From Alphaproteobacteria bacterium (GTDB lineage Bacteria > Pseudomonadota > Alphaproteobacteria > Geminicoccales > Geminicoccaceae), in contig JALSRW010000034.1 in NCBI GenBank assembly GCA_026984595.1, positions 1 through 5,448 on the forward strand: 5,448 nt of DNA. The letters are read 5' to 3'. The notes under the pieces were generated by a model. That model was not told where the DNA came from. It worked only from the letters and a program-made list of their open reading frames with translations, and ran no database searches. Below, piece by piece: positions 1-5,448 of this stretch (position 1 is its first letter; every line of letters begins with the position of its first letter). A program made the translations under genes and the position numbers.

Positions 1-1
1 G

Positions 2-490
2 CGCGCGGCGGCCGAGCTCGCCCCCGCCGGGATGCGGGTGACCCTCGCCGAGCTGCGCGGGATCCCGCTCTACGACGAGGATCTGCGGCAGCAGCAGGGA
101 TTCCCGCCGGCGGTCGAGACCCTTCGCGAGGAGATCCGTGCCGCGGATGCCCTGCTGCTGGCCACGCCCGAATACAACTACAGCTTTTCCGGGGTGCTCA
201 AGAACGCCATCGACTGGGTGTCGCGGCCACCGCGGCAGCCCTTTCTCGACAAACCGGTGGCGGTGGTCGGAGCGAGTCCGGGCGTCACCGGGGCGATCCG
301 CGCGCAATGGCAGTTGCGGCCGGTGCTCGCCGGGCTCGGAGCGCAGGTGCTGTTCCGCCCCGAAGTCGCGATCGGCAGTGCGCGCGAGAAATTCGACGAA
401 GACGGCAATCTTCGGGATGCCGAGACCCGCGAGCGACTGGCGGGGCTGCTGACCGCGCTGGCGGCCTGGATCCGGCGTCTTTCCGGCTGA
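2..490 (+). CDS. NADPH-dependent FMN reductase / flavodoxin-fold NAD(P)H:quinone oxidoreductase, 5'-truncated by window edge
   Basis: The reading frame is open from base 2 to the TGA at 488-490, giving 162 visible residues. An ATG at 32 exists, but the frame continues upstream as AAAELAPAG, which matches the usual first helix of this family. The true start, and about 20 N-terminal residues with the FMN-phosphate loop (GSxRxxSxN type), therefore lie left of the window. The diagnostic block is LLLATPEYNYSFSGVLKNAI followed by DW, the PEYN..xGxLKNAIDW signature of the SsuE/ChrR/YieF-like flavin reductases. A second block, KPVAVVGASPG, is followed by the usual C-terminal helix after DEDGNL. Members are soluble FMN enzymes that reduce flavins, quinones or other acceptors with NAD(P)H; the substrate cannot be read from sequence. 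The gene converges on rpsU, 67 bases away. The family is secure; the exact role is unknown. Confidence 0.9.
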   Translation, partial: RAAAELAPAGMRVTLAELRGIPLYDEDLRQQQGFPPAVETLREEIRAADALLLATPEYNYSFSGVLKNAIDWVSRPPRQPFLDKPVAVVGASPGVTGAIRAQWQLRPVLAGLGAQVLFRPEVAIGSAREKFDEDGNLRDAETRERLAGLLTALAAWIRRLSG

Positions 491-500
491 GCCGGCGGTG

Positions 501-528
501 AAACGACGAAGCCCGCCGAAGGCGGGCT
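501..528 (-). terminator. Rho-independent terminator of rpsU
   Basis: A perfect 8-bp inverted repeat (510-517 with 521-528, loop 518-520) lies 30 bases beyond the rpsU stop. Read on the minus strand it is AGCCCGCC-TTC-GGCGGGCT, which can also be drawn as a shorter stem capped by a stable C(UUCG)G tetraloop. It is followed by TCGTCGTTT, a T-rich tail. On the plus strand no T-run follows the hairpin, so it mainly serves rpsU, although it could weakly stop read-through from the flavin reductase gene. Confidence 0.75.
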
Positions 529-557
529 CGCGATAGGCTGGTGGCGGTGCGCCGAAC

Positions 558-764
558 TCAGAGCTCGTCGCGTTCCATCCGCTTCTTCATCAGCTTGCGG
601 TAGCGGCGGATGGCCTCGGCACGCTCGCGGGCCCGCCGCTCGGACGGCTTTTCATAAAAGCGCCGCATCCGCATTTCCCGGTAGAGCCCCTCGCGCTGCA
701 TCTTCTTCTTGAGCGCACGCAGCGCCTGGTCGATGTTGTTGTCGCGAACGGTGACCTCGATGAT
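558..764 (-). CDS. rpsU: 30S ribosomal protein S21 (apparent ATC start)
   Basis: This encodes small-subunit ribosomal protein S21, a short basic protein that helps 30S subunits initiate on mRNA. The product reads (M)IEVTVRDNNIDQALRALKK and continues with the S21 core KMQREGLYREMRMRRFYEKP, then an Arg/Lys-rich helical tail ending in RDEL. VRDNNxDQAL...LKKKMQREG is the typical alphaproteobacterial S21 signature. I placed the start at ATC 764-762, giving 68 residues, close to the usual size. It lies 8 bases after a strong AGGAG (777-773), and homologues begin about 5-6 residues before RDNN. No ATG, GTG or TTG exists at that place in frame. The nearest canonical option is GTG at 806-804, which would add 14 atypical residues (VCVPSPTAARGVRA) and lacks a well-spaced Shine-Dalgarno. 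A second ATC (761-759) directly follows and is spaced less well. Gene identity is certain; the start is inferred. It is divergent from COQ9. Confidence 0.93.
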   Translation of the reverse strand: MIEVTVRDNNIDQALRALKKKMQREGLYREMRMRRFYEKPSERRARERAEAIRRYRKLMKKRMERDEL

Positions 765-812
765 GGCTCGAACTCCTCTGGCAGCGGTTGGACTTGGGAC
801 GCACACACCCTT

Positions 813-828
813 GCCCGCGCGAGCGGGC
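813..828 (-). other. Small stem-loop at the predicted 5' end of the rpsU leader
   Basis: GCCCGC (813-818) and GCGGGC (823-828) form a perfect 6-bp all-G/C inverted repeat with a 4-base loop. If rpsU transcription begins near 828, this hairpin would sit at the very 5' end of its mRNA, where it could stabilise the message or bind a regulator. No T-run follows, so it is not an intrinsic attenuator. Such short GC palindromes can arise by chance in DNA this rich in G+C. Confidence 0.3.
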
Positions 829-834
829 GCTGCT

Positions 835-863
835 CACATAAAGCTTTCCGCGACGCAGTGCAA
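835..863 (-). promoter_or_regulatory. Candidate sigma-70-type promoter for rpsU
   Basis: On the minus strand, CTTGCAC (TTGCAC at 863-858) is followed after exactly 17 bases by TATGTG (840-835). Each hexamer matches the consensus at only three positions, but the CTTG of the -35 and the spacing suit GC-rich alphaproteobacterial promoters. Its AT content also stands out from the surrounding DNA. Transcription would begin near 828, giving a leader of about 65 bases before the ATC start. The call is tentative. Confidence 0.35.
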
Positions 864-956
864 GACCGGAGCGGCCGCCGCGGTTCGCTCCCGATCCGGT
901 TCCCCGTCGCGATGGCCGGGAACGGCATCGACCCTACCGGTGGCATTCTCTTTTTG

Positions 957-1046
957 ATGCGCGTGCCGGATCTGCGCTATCTCACTCCGGCAGAGAAAAT
1001 GGAGCTTCTTCTCGCGGCACTCGAAAGACAGGGGGAACCGCAGTGA
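957..1046 (+). CDS. Possible 29-aa upstream ORF overlapping the COQ9 start
   Basis: ATG at 957 opens a 29-codon frame, MRVPDLRYLTPAEKMELLLA then ALERQGEPQ, ending in TGA 1044-1046. The stop overlaps the GTG start of the COQ9 gene (1043-1045) in the arrangement GTGA, typical of translational coupling. The central stretch from PAEKMELLLAALERQ could form an amphipathic helix. Support is limited. The ATG has no clear Shine-Dalgarno, I recognise no family, and the frame can be extended upstream to ATG 912 or GTG 858 without better evidence. A weak promoter-like pair overlaps its start (TTGATG 955-960, 17 bases, TATCTC 978-983); if that is the COQ9 promoter, this ORF is not transcribed from its start codon. 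It may be a leader peptide, a tiny helix protein or chance. Confidence 0.3.
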   Translation: MRVPDLRYLTPAEKMELLLAALERQGEPQ

Positions 1047-1690
1047 GCGATCCGGCCGAGGAACGACAGGCGCGCAAGGACCGCATCCTGGAAGCTGCGC
1101 TCATGCATGCCGCGTTCGACGGCTGGAGCTCGCAGACACTGCGCAACGCGGCGATCGATGCGGGGATCGATCCGGCCACCGCCCGGCGCCTGTTTCCCCG
1201 TGGCGGCGACAGCCTGCTGGACTGGCTCGACGATTGGGCCGACCGCCACATGCTGGCCCGCCTGGAGGGCGAGGACCTCTCCAGGCTGCCGGTGGGACGG
1301 CGCATCGCGCGGCTGGTGCGCGCCCGCTTCGAGGCCCTGACCCCGCACCGCGAAGCGGTGCGCCGGGCGGTGCTGGCCCGCGGCCTGCCCCACAATCTGC
1401 CGGGCGGCATCACGGCGCTCTGGCGTACCGTCGATCGCATCTGGGAAGCCGCCGGGTTTCCCGCGGGCGAGCGGCGGGAGATCGACTATTACACGAGACG
1501 TGCCTTGCTGGCCGGCATCCTGGTCGCCACCCTGCTCTACTGGCTCGAGGACCAGTCGGAAGGATGTCGTGATACCTGGGCCTTTCTCGATCGTCGCATC
1601 GACGAGGCACTGCGTTACGGCCGGCTGTCCGGCCGCCTGCTGGATCTCCTGCGCGTTGCCGGCGGTGCGGGACGCGGCGCCGCGAAGTGA
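1043..1690 (+). CDS. COQ9 family protein (ubiquinone biosynthesis lipid-binding protein)
   Basis: This is a 215-residue alphaproteobacterial COQ9-family protein. Mitochondrial COQ9 has a TetR-like fold without DNA binding. It binds isoprenoid lipids and presents ubiquinone intermediates to the hydroxylase COQ7, and the bacterial protein is inferred to do similar work. The N-terminal region (residues about 11-50) is the helix-turn-helix-like part RKDRILEAALMHAAFDGWSS, followed by TLRNAAIDAGI and ARRLFPRGG. The characteristic C-terminal part includes ALWRTVDRIWEAAG, YYTRRALLAGILVATLLYWL and EDQS...DTWAFLDRRIDEAL. Together these set it apart from true TetR regulators. The start is GTG 1043, with AGGGGG (1030-1035) seven bases upstream; the next ATG (1103) would remove conserved helix 1. 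It may be coupled to a 29-codon ORF that ends at 1046. It is divergent from rpsU and convergent with polA. Family assignment is strong; the function is by homology. Confidence 0.9.
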   Translation: MSDPAEERQARKDRILEAALMHAAFDGWSSQTLRNAAIDAGIDPATARRLFPRGGDSLLDWLDDWADRHMLARLEGEDLSRLPVGRRIARLVRARFEALTPHREAVRRAVLARGLPHNLPGGITALWRTVDRIWEAAGFPAGERREIDYYTRRALLAGILVATLLYWLEDQSEGCRDTWAFLDRRIDEALRYGRLSGRLLDLLRVAGGAGRGAAK

Positions 1691-1709
1691 CCGGCCGGCG
1701 CCGGAGGCG

Positions 1710-4439
1710 CTAGTGGGCCTCCTCCCAGTTGCGGCCCCAGCCGACATCGACCACCAGCGGCACTTCCAGCCGGGCCGCACCCTCCATCACCTTGCGGGCC
1801 AGCGCCGCCGTCTCCTCGATCTCGGCCTCGGGCACCTCGAACACCAGCTCGTCATGGACCTGCAGGAGCATCCGTGCGCCGGAGCCGGCCCGCTCCAGCT
1901 CGCGGGCGACCCGGATCATGGCCCGCTTCATGATGTCCGCGGCGGTGCCCTGGATGGGCGCGTTGATGGCCTGGCGTTCGGCCGCACTCCGCCGTGACGG
2001 CACCCGGTGATTGATGTCGGGAATGTAGCAGCGACGGCCGTAGAGGGTGGTGACATAGCCCCTGTGACGGGCCTCTTCCTTGGTCCGTTCCATGTATGCG
2101 CGGACCTCGGGATAGCGCTCGAAATAGGCCTCGATATAGGCCCGCGCCCGCTCCTGCGGGATGCCCAGACGCTGCGCCAGACCCCAAGCCCCGATGCCGT
2201 AGATGATACCGTAATTGATCACCTTGGCGGCCCGCCGCAGTTCGTAATCCACCTCGTCCACCGGCACCTCGAACATCCGTGCCGCCGCCGCGGCGTGAAT
2301 GTCGAGTCCCTGGGCCAGCGCCTCCTTGAGGGGACGCACATCGGCGACATGGGCGACCACCCGGAGCTCGATCTGCGAATAGTCGGCGGACAAGAGCAGA
2401 TAGCCGTCCTCGGGCACGAAGGCGGCGCGGATCGCCCTCCCCTCCTCGGTGCGGATCGGGATGTTCTGGAGGTTGGGATCGCTGGAACTCAGCCGGCCGG
2501 TGGAGGTGGCCGCCAGATTGTAGGATGTGTGCACCCGTCCGGTCCGCGGATCGACCTGCTCGATCAGCGCATCGCAATAGGTTCGGGTGAGCTTCTGGAG
2601 TTGGCGCCATTCGAGGATCACCCGCGGCAGCTCGTGGCCCCGGGCGGCCAGCTCCTCGAGGATGTCGGCGCTGGTCGACCAGGCGCCGGTGCGCGTCTTC
2701 CTGCCGCCGCCATCGAGACCGAGCTCGTCGAACAGCACCTCGCCGAGCTGCTTGGGCGAGCCCAGATTGAAGGGGCGCCCGGCGAGCCTGTGGGCCTCCT
2801 CCTCGAGCTCCGCCATGCGCTCGGTGAAGCGGTCGGAAAGCTCCCGCAGCCGGGCGGTATCGACCCGGATGCCGAGCCGTTCCATGGCGGCGATGACCGG
2901 CACCAGATGGCGGTCGAGCCCCTCGTAGACCCGGGTGATGCGCTCCTCCACGAGTTGCGGACGGAGCGTCTGCCAGAGCCGCAGGGTGACCTCGGCGTCC
3001 TCGCCGCCGTAGGCGACGGCGGGCTCGATCGGCACCCGATCGAAGGTGATCTGCGACGCTCCCTTGCCGCACAATGCGGTGTAGGACATGGTCTCGTAGC
3101 CGAGATAGCGGTTGGCCAGCTCGTCCATGCCGTGGCCGTGGCTGGTGCCGTTGAGGACGTAGGAGACCAGCAGGGTGTCGTCATGAGGGGTGACGGCGAG
3201 CCCGTGGCGCTGAAGGATGGCCATGTCGAACTTGAGATTGTGGCCGATCTTGAGCACCCCTGCGTCGGTGAGCGCCGGCGCCAGCAGCGGTGCCACCTCC
3301 TCGAAGTCGAGCTGGCCGGGGATGCGGTTGCCGAAATCGTCGACATGCTCGAGCGGCAGATAGAAACCCTGCCCGGCCTCGACGGCGAGACAGATGCCGA
3401 CGATGCGCGCCCGGTTGACGGCCAGCGCGTCGGTCTCGAGATCGATCGACAGAAGCCCGATCTCCGCCGCCCTGTCGAGCAGATCGCGCAACGCCGCGAG
3501 ATCGAAAATGCCGGCGAACTGCGGTGCATGGGCCGCGCCGGCCGCGCGCGCATGCTCGGCGGCCGCCTCCTCGGCCACCTGTTCGAGCCGGGCGATCAGC
3601 GATTTGAAGCCGTTTTCACGGAAGAAGGCGAGGAGCTTGGCCGGATCCGGCCGGCGGCGGCGGAAATCGGCGAGATCGAAGGGCAGCGGCACGTCGTCCT
3701 CGAGCCCCACGAGCTCGTAGGACAGGCGCGCCTTGTCGGCATTCTCGATCAGCGCCTGGCGCCGCTTGGGCTGGCGGATCCCGTCGAGATTGGCCAGCAG
3801 CGCCTCCAGCGAACCGAACTCGCGGATGAGCCGGGCTGCGGTCTTGACGCCGATGCCGGGCACCCCGGGGACATTGTCCGAGGGATCGCCGGCGAGCGCC
3901 AGCACATCGCGCACCCGCTCCGGCGGCACCCCGAACCGCTCGATCACCTCCTCGGGGCCGATCATCCGGTTCTTCATCGGGTCCCACATCGAGATGCCGG
4001 GGCCGATGAGCTGCATCAGATCCTTGTCGGAGGAGACGATCACCACCTCGCGCCCTTCCTCGCGGGCGCGGCGGGCGAGAGTGGCGATGATGTCGTCGGC
4101 CTCGAAGCCCTCCAGTTCCAGCACCGGCAGATCGAAGGCCCTGGCCGCCTCGCGCACCAGCGGAAACTGCAGCTCCATCTCCTCGGGCGGGGCCTCGCGG
4201 TTGGCCTTGTATTCGGTGTAGACTTCGTTGCGGAAGCTTGGCTTGCCGGTGTCGAAGACGACGACGATGTCGTCCTCGGGATGTTCCTGCATCAGCTTCA
4301 GGAGCATATTGCAGAAACCGAACACCGCATTGACCGGCAGGCCGTCCGGCCGGGTCAGCGGCGGCAGTGCGAAAAACGCCCGGAACACGTAGCCCGAGGC
4401 GTCGACGATCAGCAGGCGGGGCGCGGCGCTCGCATTCAT
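1710..4439 (-). CDS. polA: DNA polymerase I (5' nuclease, 3'-5' exonuclease and polymerase domains)
   Basis: This is a full-length 909-residue Pol I, acting in repair synthesis and Okazaki-fragment maturation. The 5' nuclease (about 1-290) keeps D13, EGFEADD, SSDKD (D138, D140) and GDPSDNVPGVPGIG (D185, D188). The 3'-5' exonuclease (about 310-510) looks active: D333/E335 in DLETD, D405 in HNLKFD, and Y477/D481 in YGGED. The polymerase has motif A DYSQIELR (D686), the O-helix RRAAKVINYGIIYGIGAWGL and motif C QVHDEL (H862, D863). Spacing from D686 to D863 and to the C-terminus equals E. coli D705, D882 and the end. Tyr743 occupies the E. coli Phe762 position, and Gly750 and Trp752 replace Ser769 and Phe771. 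The ATG at 4439-4437 was chosen because homologues start just before the LLIVD strand; frames starting farther upstream add a low-complexity Arg-rich segment. No good Shine-Dalgarno precedes the ATG. The 3' end lies 19 bases from that of COQ9. Confidence 0.97.
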   Translation of the reverse strand: MNASAAPRLLIVDASGYVFRAFFALPPLTRPDGLPVNAVFGFCNMLLKLMQEHPEDDIVVVFDTGKPSFRNEVYTEYKANREAPPEEMELQFPLVREAARAFDLPVLELEGFEADDIIATLARRAREEGREVVIVSSDKDLMQLIGPGISMWDPMKNRMIGPEEVIERFGVPPERVRDVLALAGDPSDNVPGVPGIGVKTAARLIREFGSLEALLANLDGIRQPKRRQALIENADKARLSYELVGLEDDVPLPFDLADFRRRRPDPAKLLAFFRENGFKSLIARLEQVAEEAAAEHARAAGAAHAPQFAGIFDLAALRDLLDRAAEIGLLSIDLETDALAVNRARIVGICLAVEAGQGFYLPLEHVDDFGNRIPGQLDFEEVAPLLAPALTDAGVLKIGHNLKFDMAILQRHGLAVTPHDDTLLVSYVLNGTSHGHGMDELANRYLGYETMSYTALCGKGASQITFDRVPIEPAVAYGGEDAEVTLRLWQTLRPQLVEERITRVYEGLDRHLVPVIAAMERLGIRVDTARLRELSDRFTERMAELEEEAHRLAGRPFNLGSPKQLGEVLFDELGLDGGGRKTRTGAWSTSADILEELAARGHELPRVILEWRQLQKLTRTYCDALIEQVDPRTGRVHTSYNLAATSTGRLSSSDPNLQNIPIRTEEGRAIRAAFVPEDGYLLLSADYSQIELRVVAHVADVRPLKEALAQGLDIHAAAAARMFEVPVDEVDYELRRAAKVINYGIIYGIGAWGLAQRLGIPQERARAYIEAYFERYPEVRAYMERTKEEARHRGYVTTLYGRRCYIPDINHRVPSRRSAAERQAINAPIQGTAADIMKRAMIRVARELERAGSGARMLLQVHDELVFEVPEAEIEETAALARKVMEGAARLEVPLVVDVGWGRNWEEAH

Positions 4440-4566
4440 GGGGGCCAAGCTAGCGCAGCCCGCACGGCGCTTCCAGCATCGGCGGCGGCGCACGGGGCGG
4501 GGGTGGAGCCGCGTTCTGCACGGGGCGCGGCGTAGGTCGTGCCCTATCCGGCCGGTGTGCTGGATT

Positions 4567-4584
4567 TTGTCACGGAACTGTCAT
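4567..4584 (+). promoter_or_regulatory. Pho box (PhoB-binding site) upstream of the Na/Pi cotransporter gene
   Basis: Two direct heptamers, TTGTCAC (4567-4573) and CTGTCAT (4578-4584), are separated by GGAA, so they repeat with an 11-base period. This is the Pho box layout (CTGTCAT, four bases, CTGTCAT). The second unit matches fully. The first matches TGTCA, and its final C is a common variant. The orientation faces the transporter gene, whose ATG is 40 bases past the box. TTGTCA in the first unit also matches five of six bases of a -35 hexamer, but I see no convincing -10 after it. The phosphate-linked function of the gene supports the call. Confidence 0.68.
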
Positions 4585-4624
4585 AAACCGGGCCGCCGCC
4601 GAACCGGGAAACGACGGGAATCCG

Positions 4625-5448
4625 ATGAGCGCCACGGCTCTCCTGCTGCAGATGATCGGCAGTGTCGCACTGCTCTTGTGGGCGGTGCGCATGATCCGCA
4701 CCGGCATCACCCGGGCCTTCGGCGCGCGCCTGCGGAGCATCGTCGCCCAGGGTGCCGGCAACCGCCTCCGTGCCTTCTTCGCCGGACTGGCGGTGACCAC
4801 GCTTCTCCAGAGCAGCACCGCCACCGCGCTCATCGTCAGCTCGCTGGCGAGCCGCGGCGTGCTGGCCACCCTCGGGGCGCTCGCGGTGATGCTCGGCGCC
4901 GATCTCGGCAGCACCGTCGCCGCCCAGATCCTGTCCTTCAAGCCGCACGGCCTGTCGCCGCTGCTGGTGACCCTGGGCGTGGTCCTGTTCATGAGCGCCG
5001 AATCGGGCATCCGGCGCCATATCGGACGTTTCTGCATCGGCCTCGGTCTGCTGCTGCTGGCTCTCCGCCTGCTGCTGGAAGCGACCGCGCCGCTGCGCGA
5101 CAGCCCGCTCCTGGGTTCGGTGATCCAGGCCCTGACCGGGGAGCCCCTGATCGCCGTGCTGCTGGCTGCCCTCATCACCTGGCTCGCCCATTCGAGCCTG
5201 GCCACGGTCCTGCTGGTGATGTCCCTGGCCGGGCACGGGGTGATCGGCCCCGAAGCGGCCTTCGCCCTGGTGCTCGGCGCCAATCTCGGCGGCGGCATCG
5301 CCCCGGTGGTGATCACCGCCGTCAGCGCCCCGCCGGGGCGGCGCGCCCCGGTCGGCAATCTCCTGATGCGCGCCGTCGGCGTGGCCATCGCCCTGCCGCT
5401 CATCCCGGTGTTCGCTCCCTATGTCGCCATGCTGGAACACGACGCGGC
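4625..5448 (+). CDS. Na/Pi cotransporter family protein (NptA/YjbB-like), 3'-truncated by window edge
   Basis: The frame is open from ATG 4625 to the right edge, giving 274 residues without a stop. A GGGA (4616-4619) lies five bases before the ATG. It is an inner-membrane protein of the Na/phosphate cotransporter family (Na_Pi_cotrans), expected to move inorganic phosphate with sodium. There are many hydrophobic helices, arranged as the family's inverted repeat pair. Repeat 1 has QSSTATALI (Q62-I70) and GADLGST (91-97); repeat 2 has HSSLATVLL (189-197) and GANLGGG (218-224). The opening helix, ALLLWAVRMIRTGITRAFG, is also typical. The second repeat carries His where the classic motif has Gln. 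Full-length homologues run to roughly 540-600 residues and usually end in a PhoU-like cytoplasmic domain, which would lie beyond this window. A Pho box just upstream suggests induction by phosphate starvation. Family is secure; direction of phosphate movement is not established. Confidence 0.93.
   Translation, partial: MSATALLLQMIGSVALLLWAVRMIRTGITRAFGARLRSIVAQGAGNRLRAFFAGLAVTTLLQSSTATALIVSSLASRGVLATLGALAVMLGADLGSTVAAQILSFKPHGLSPLLVTLGVVLFMSAESGIRRHIGRFCIGLGLLLLALRLLLEATAPLRDSPLLGSVIQALTGEPLIAVLLAALITWLAHSSLATVLLVMSLAGHGVIGPEAAFALVLGANLGGGIAPVVITAVSAPPGRRAPVGNLLMRAVGVAIALPLIPVFAPYVAMLEHDA

Noticed and set aside
765..806. GTG at 806-804 as the rpsU start, giving an 82-residue protein
   Set aside because: It would add VCVPSPTAARGVRA, unlike any S21 N-terminus I know. 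AAGG stands too close to the GTG, and the strong AGGAG at 777-773 would be left inside the gene.
955..983. TTGATG, 17 bases, TATCTC as a COQ9 promoter
   Set aside because: Spacing is ideal, but the hexamers match the consensus at only 4 and 3 positions. I do not list it as a separate feature because similar matches occur by chance.
1698..1710. GCGCC-GGA-GGCGC hairpin between COQ9 and polA as a terminator
   Set aside because: The stem is only 5 bp, it overlaps the polA stop codon, and no T-run follows on either strand.
977..1780. 267-codon minus-strand frame opposite COQ9
   Set aside because: There are no family features, and it overlaps both COQ9 and the polA 3' end. The COQ9 motifs on the plus strand explain the region.
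4440..4493. Upstream extension of polA to GTG 4493
   Set aside because: The 18 extra residues form an Arg/Cys-rich segment with no counterpart in Pol I homologues, which begin just before the LLIVD strand.
2007..4535. 842-codon open frame on the plus strand, antisense to polA
   Set aside because: It lies almost wholly opposite the highly conserved polA coding sequence. Its product is low-complexity, rich in Gly, Asp, His and Arg, with no recognisable domain. Such frames are expected in GC-rich codon-biased DNA.
4544..5440. 298-codon open frame on the minus strand opposite the Na/Pi transporter gene
   Set aside because: The product is a repetitive Gln/Gly/His/Asp-rich string typical of an antisense shadow. 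The plus strand encodes clear transporter motifs.

Overview
This window is very GC-rich, with strong G/C preference at third codon positions. It looks like chromosomal DNA of an alphaproteobacterium, perhaps Rhodospirillales or a relative. The best taxonomic clue is a COQ9-family protein, a family essentially confined to alphaproteobacteria and mitochondria. The S21 protein is the short alphaproteobacterial type, and the Pol I and Na/Pi transporter sequences fit the same group. I see no mobile element, phage gene, tRNA/rRNA, CRISPR array or sign of recent transfer. This is ordinary core-genome territory.

Layout. The left edge holds the 3' part of an NADPH-dependent FMN reductase/flavodoxin-fold quinone reductase (+, ends 490). 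Convergent to it is rpsU for ribosomal protein S21 (-, 558-764), which ends in a hairpin followed by a T-rich stretch (501-528). rpsU and the COQ9-family gene (+, 1043-1690) diverge from a 278-base intergenic region. That region carries a candidate rpsU promoter, a small leader stem-loop and a possible 29-codon ORF whose stop overlaps the COQ9 GTG start. COQ9 runs into polA tail-to-tail with only 19 bases between them. polA (-, 1710-4439) is a full-length three-domain DNA polymerase I. A 185-base divergent region follows, with a good candidate Pho box (4567-4584) facing a Na/Pi cotransporter gene (+, 4625 to the right edge, cut off).

The genes do not form one pathway. They are housekeeping functions placed side by side: translation (S21), ubiquinone synthesis (COQ9), DNA repair and replication (Pol I), redox enzymology (flavin reductase) and phosphate handling (Na/Pi transporter). 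No previously undescribed multigene system is visible. Three details deserve a second look: rpsU appears to begin at a non-canonical ATC codon behind a good Shine-Dalgarno sequence; Pol I has Tyr where E. coli Pol I has Phe762, the residue controlling ddNTP discrimination; and a Pho box precedes the Na/Pi transporter gene.
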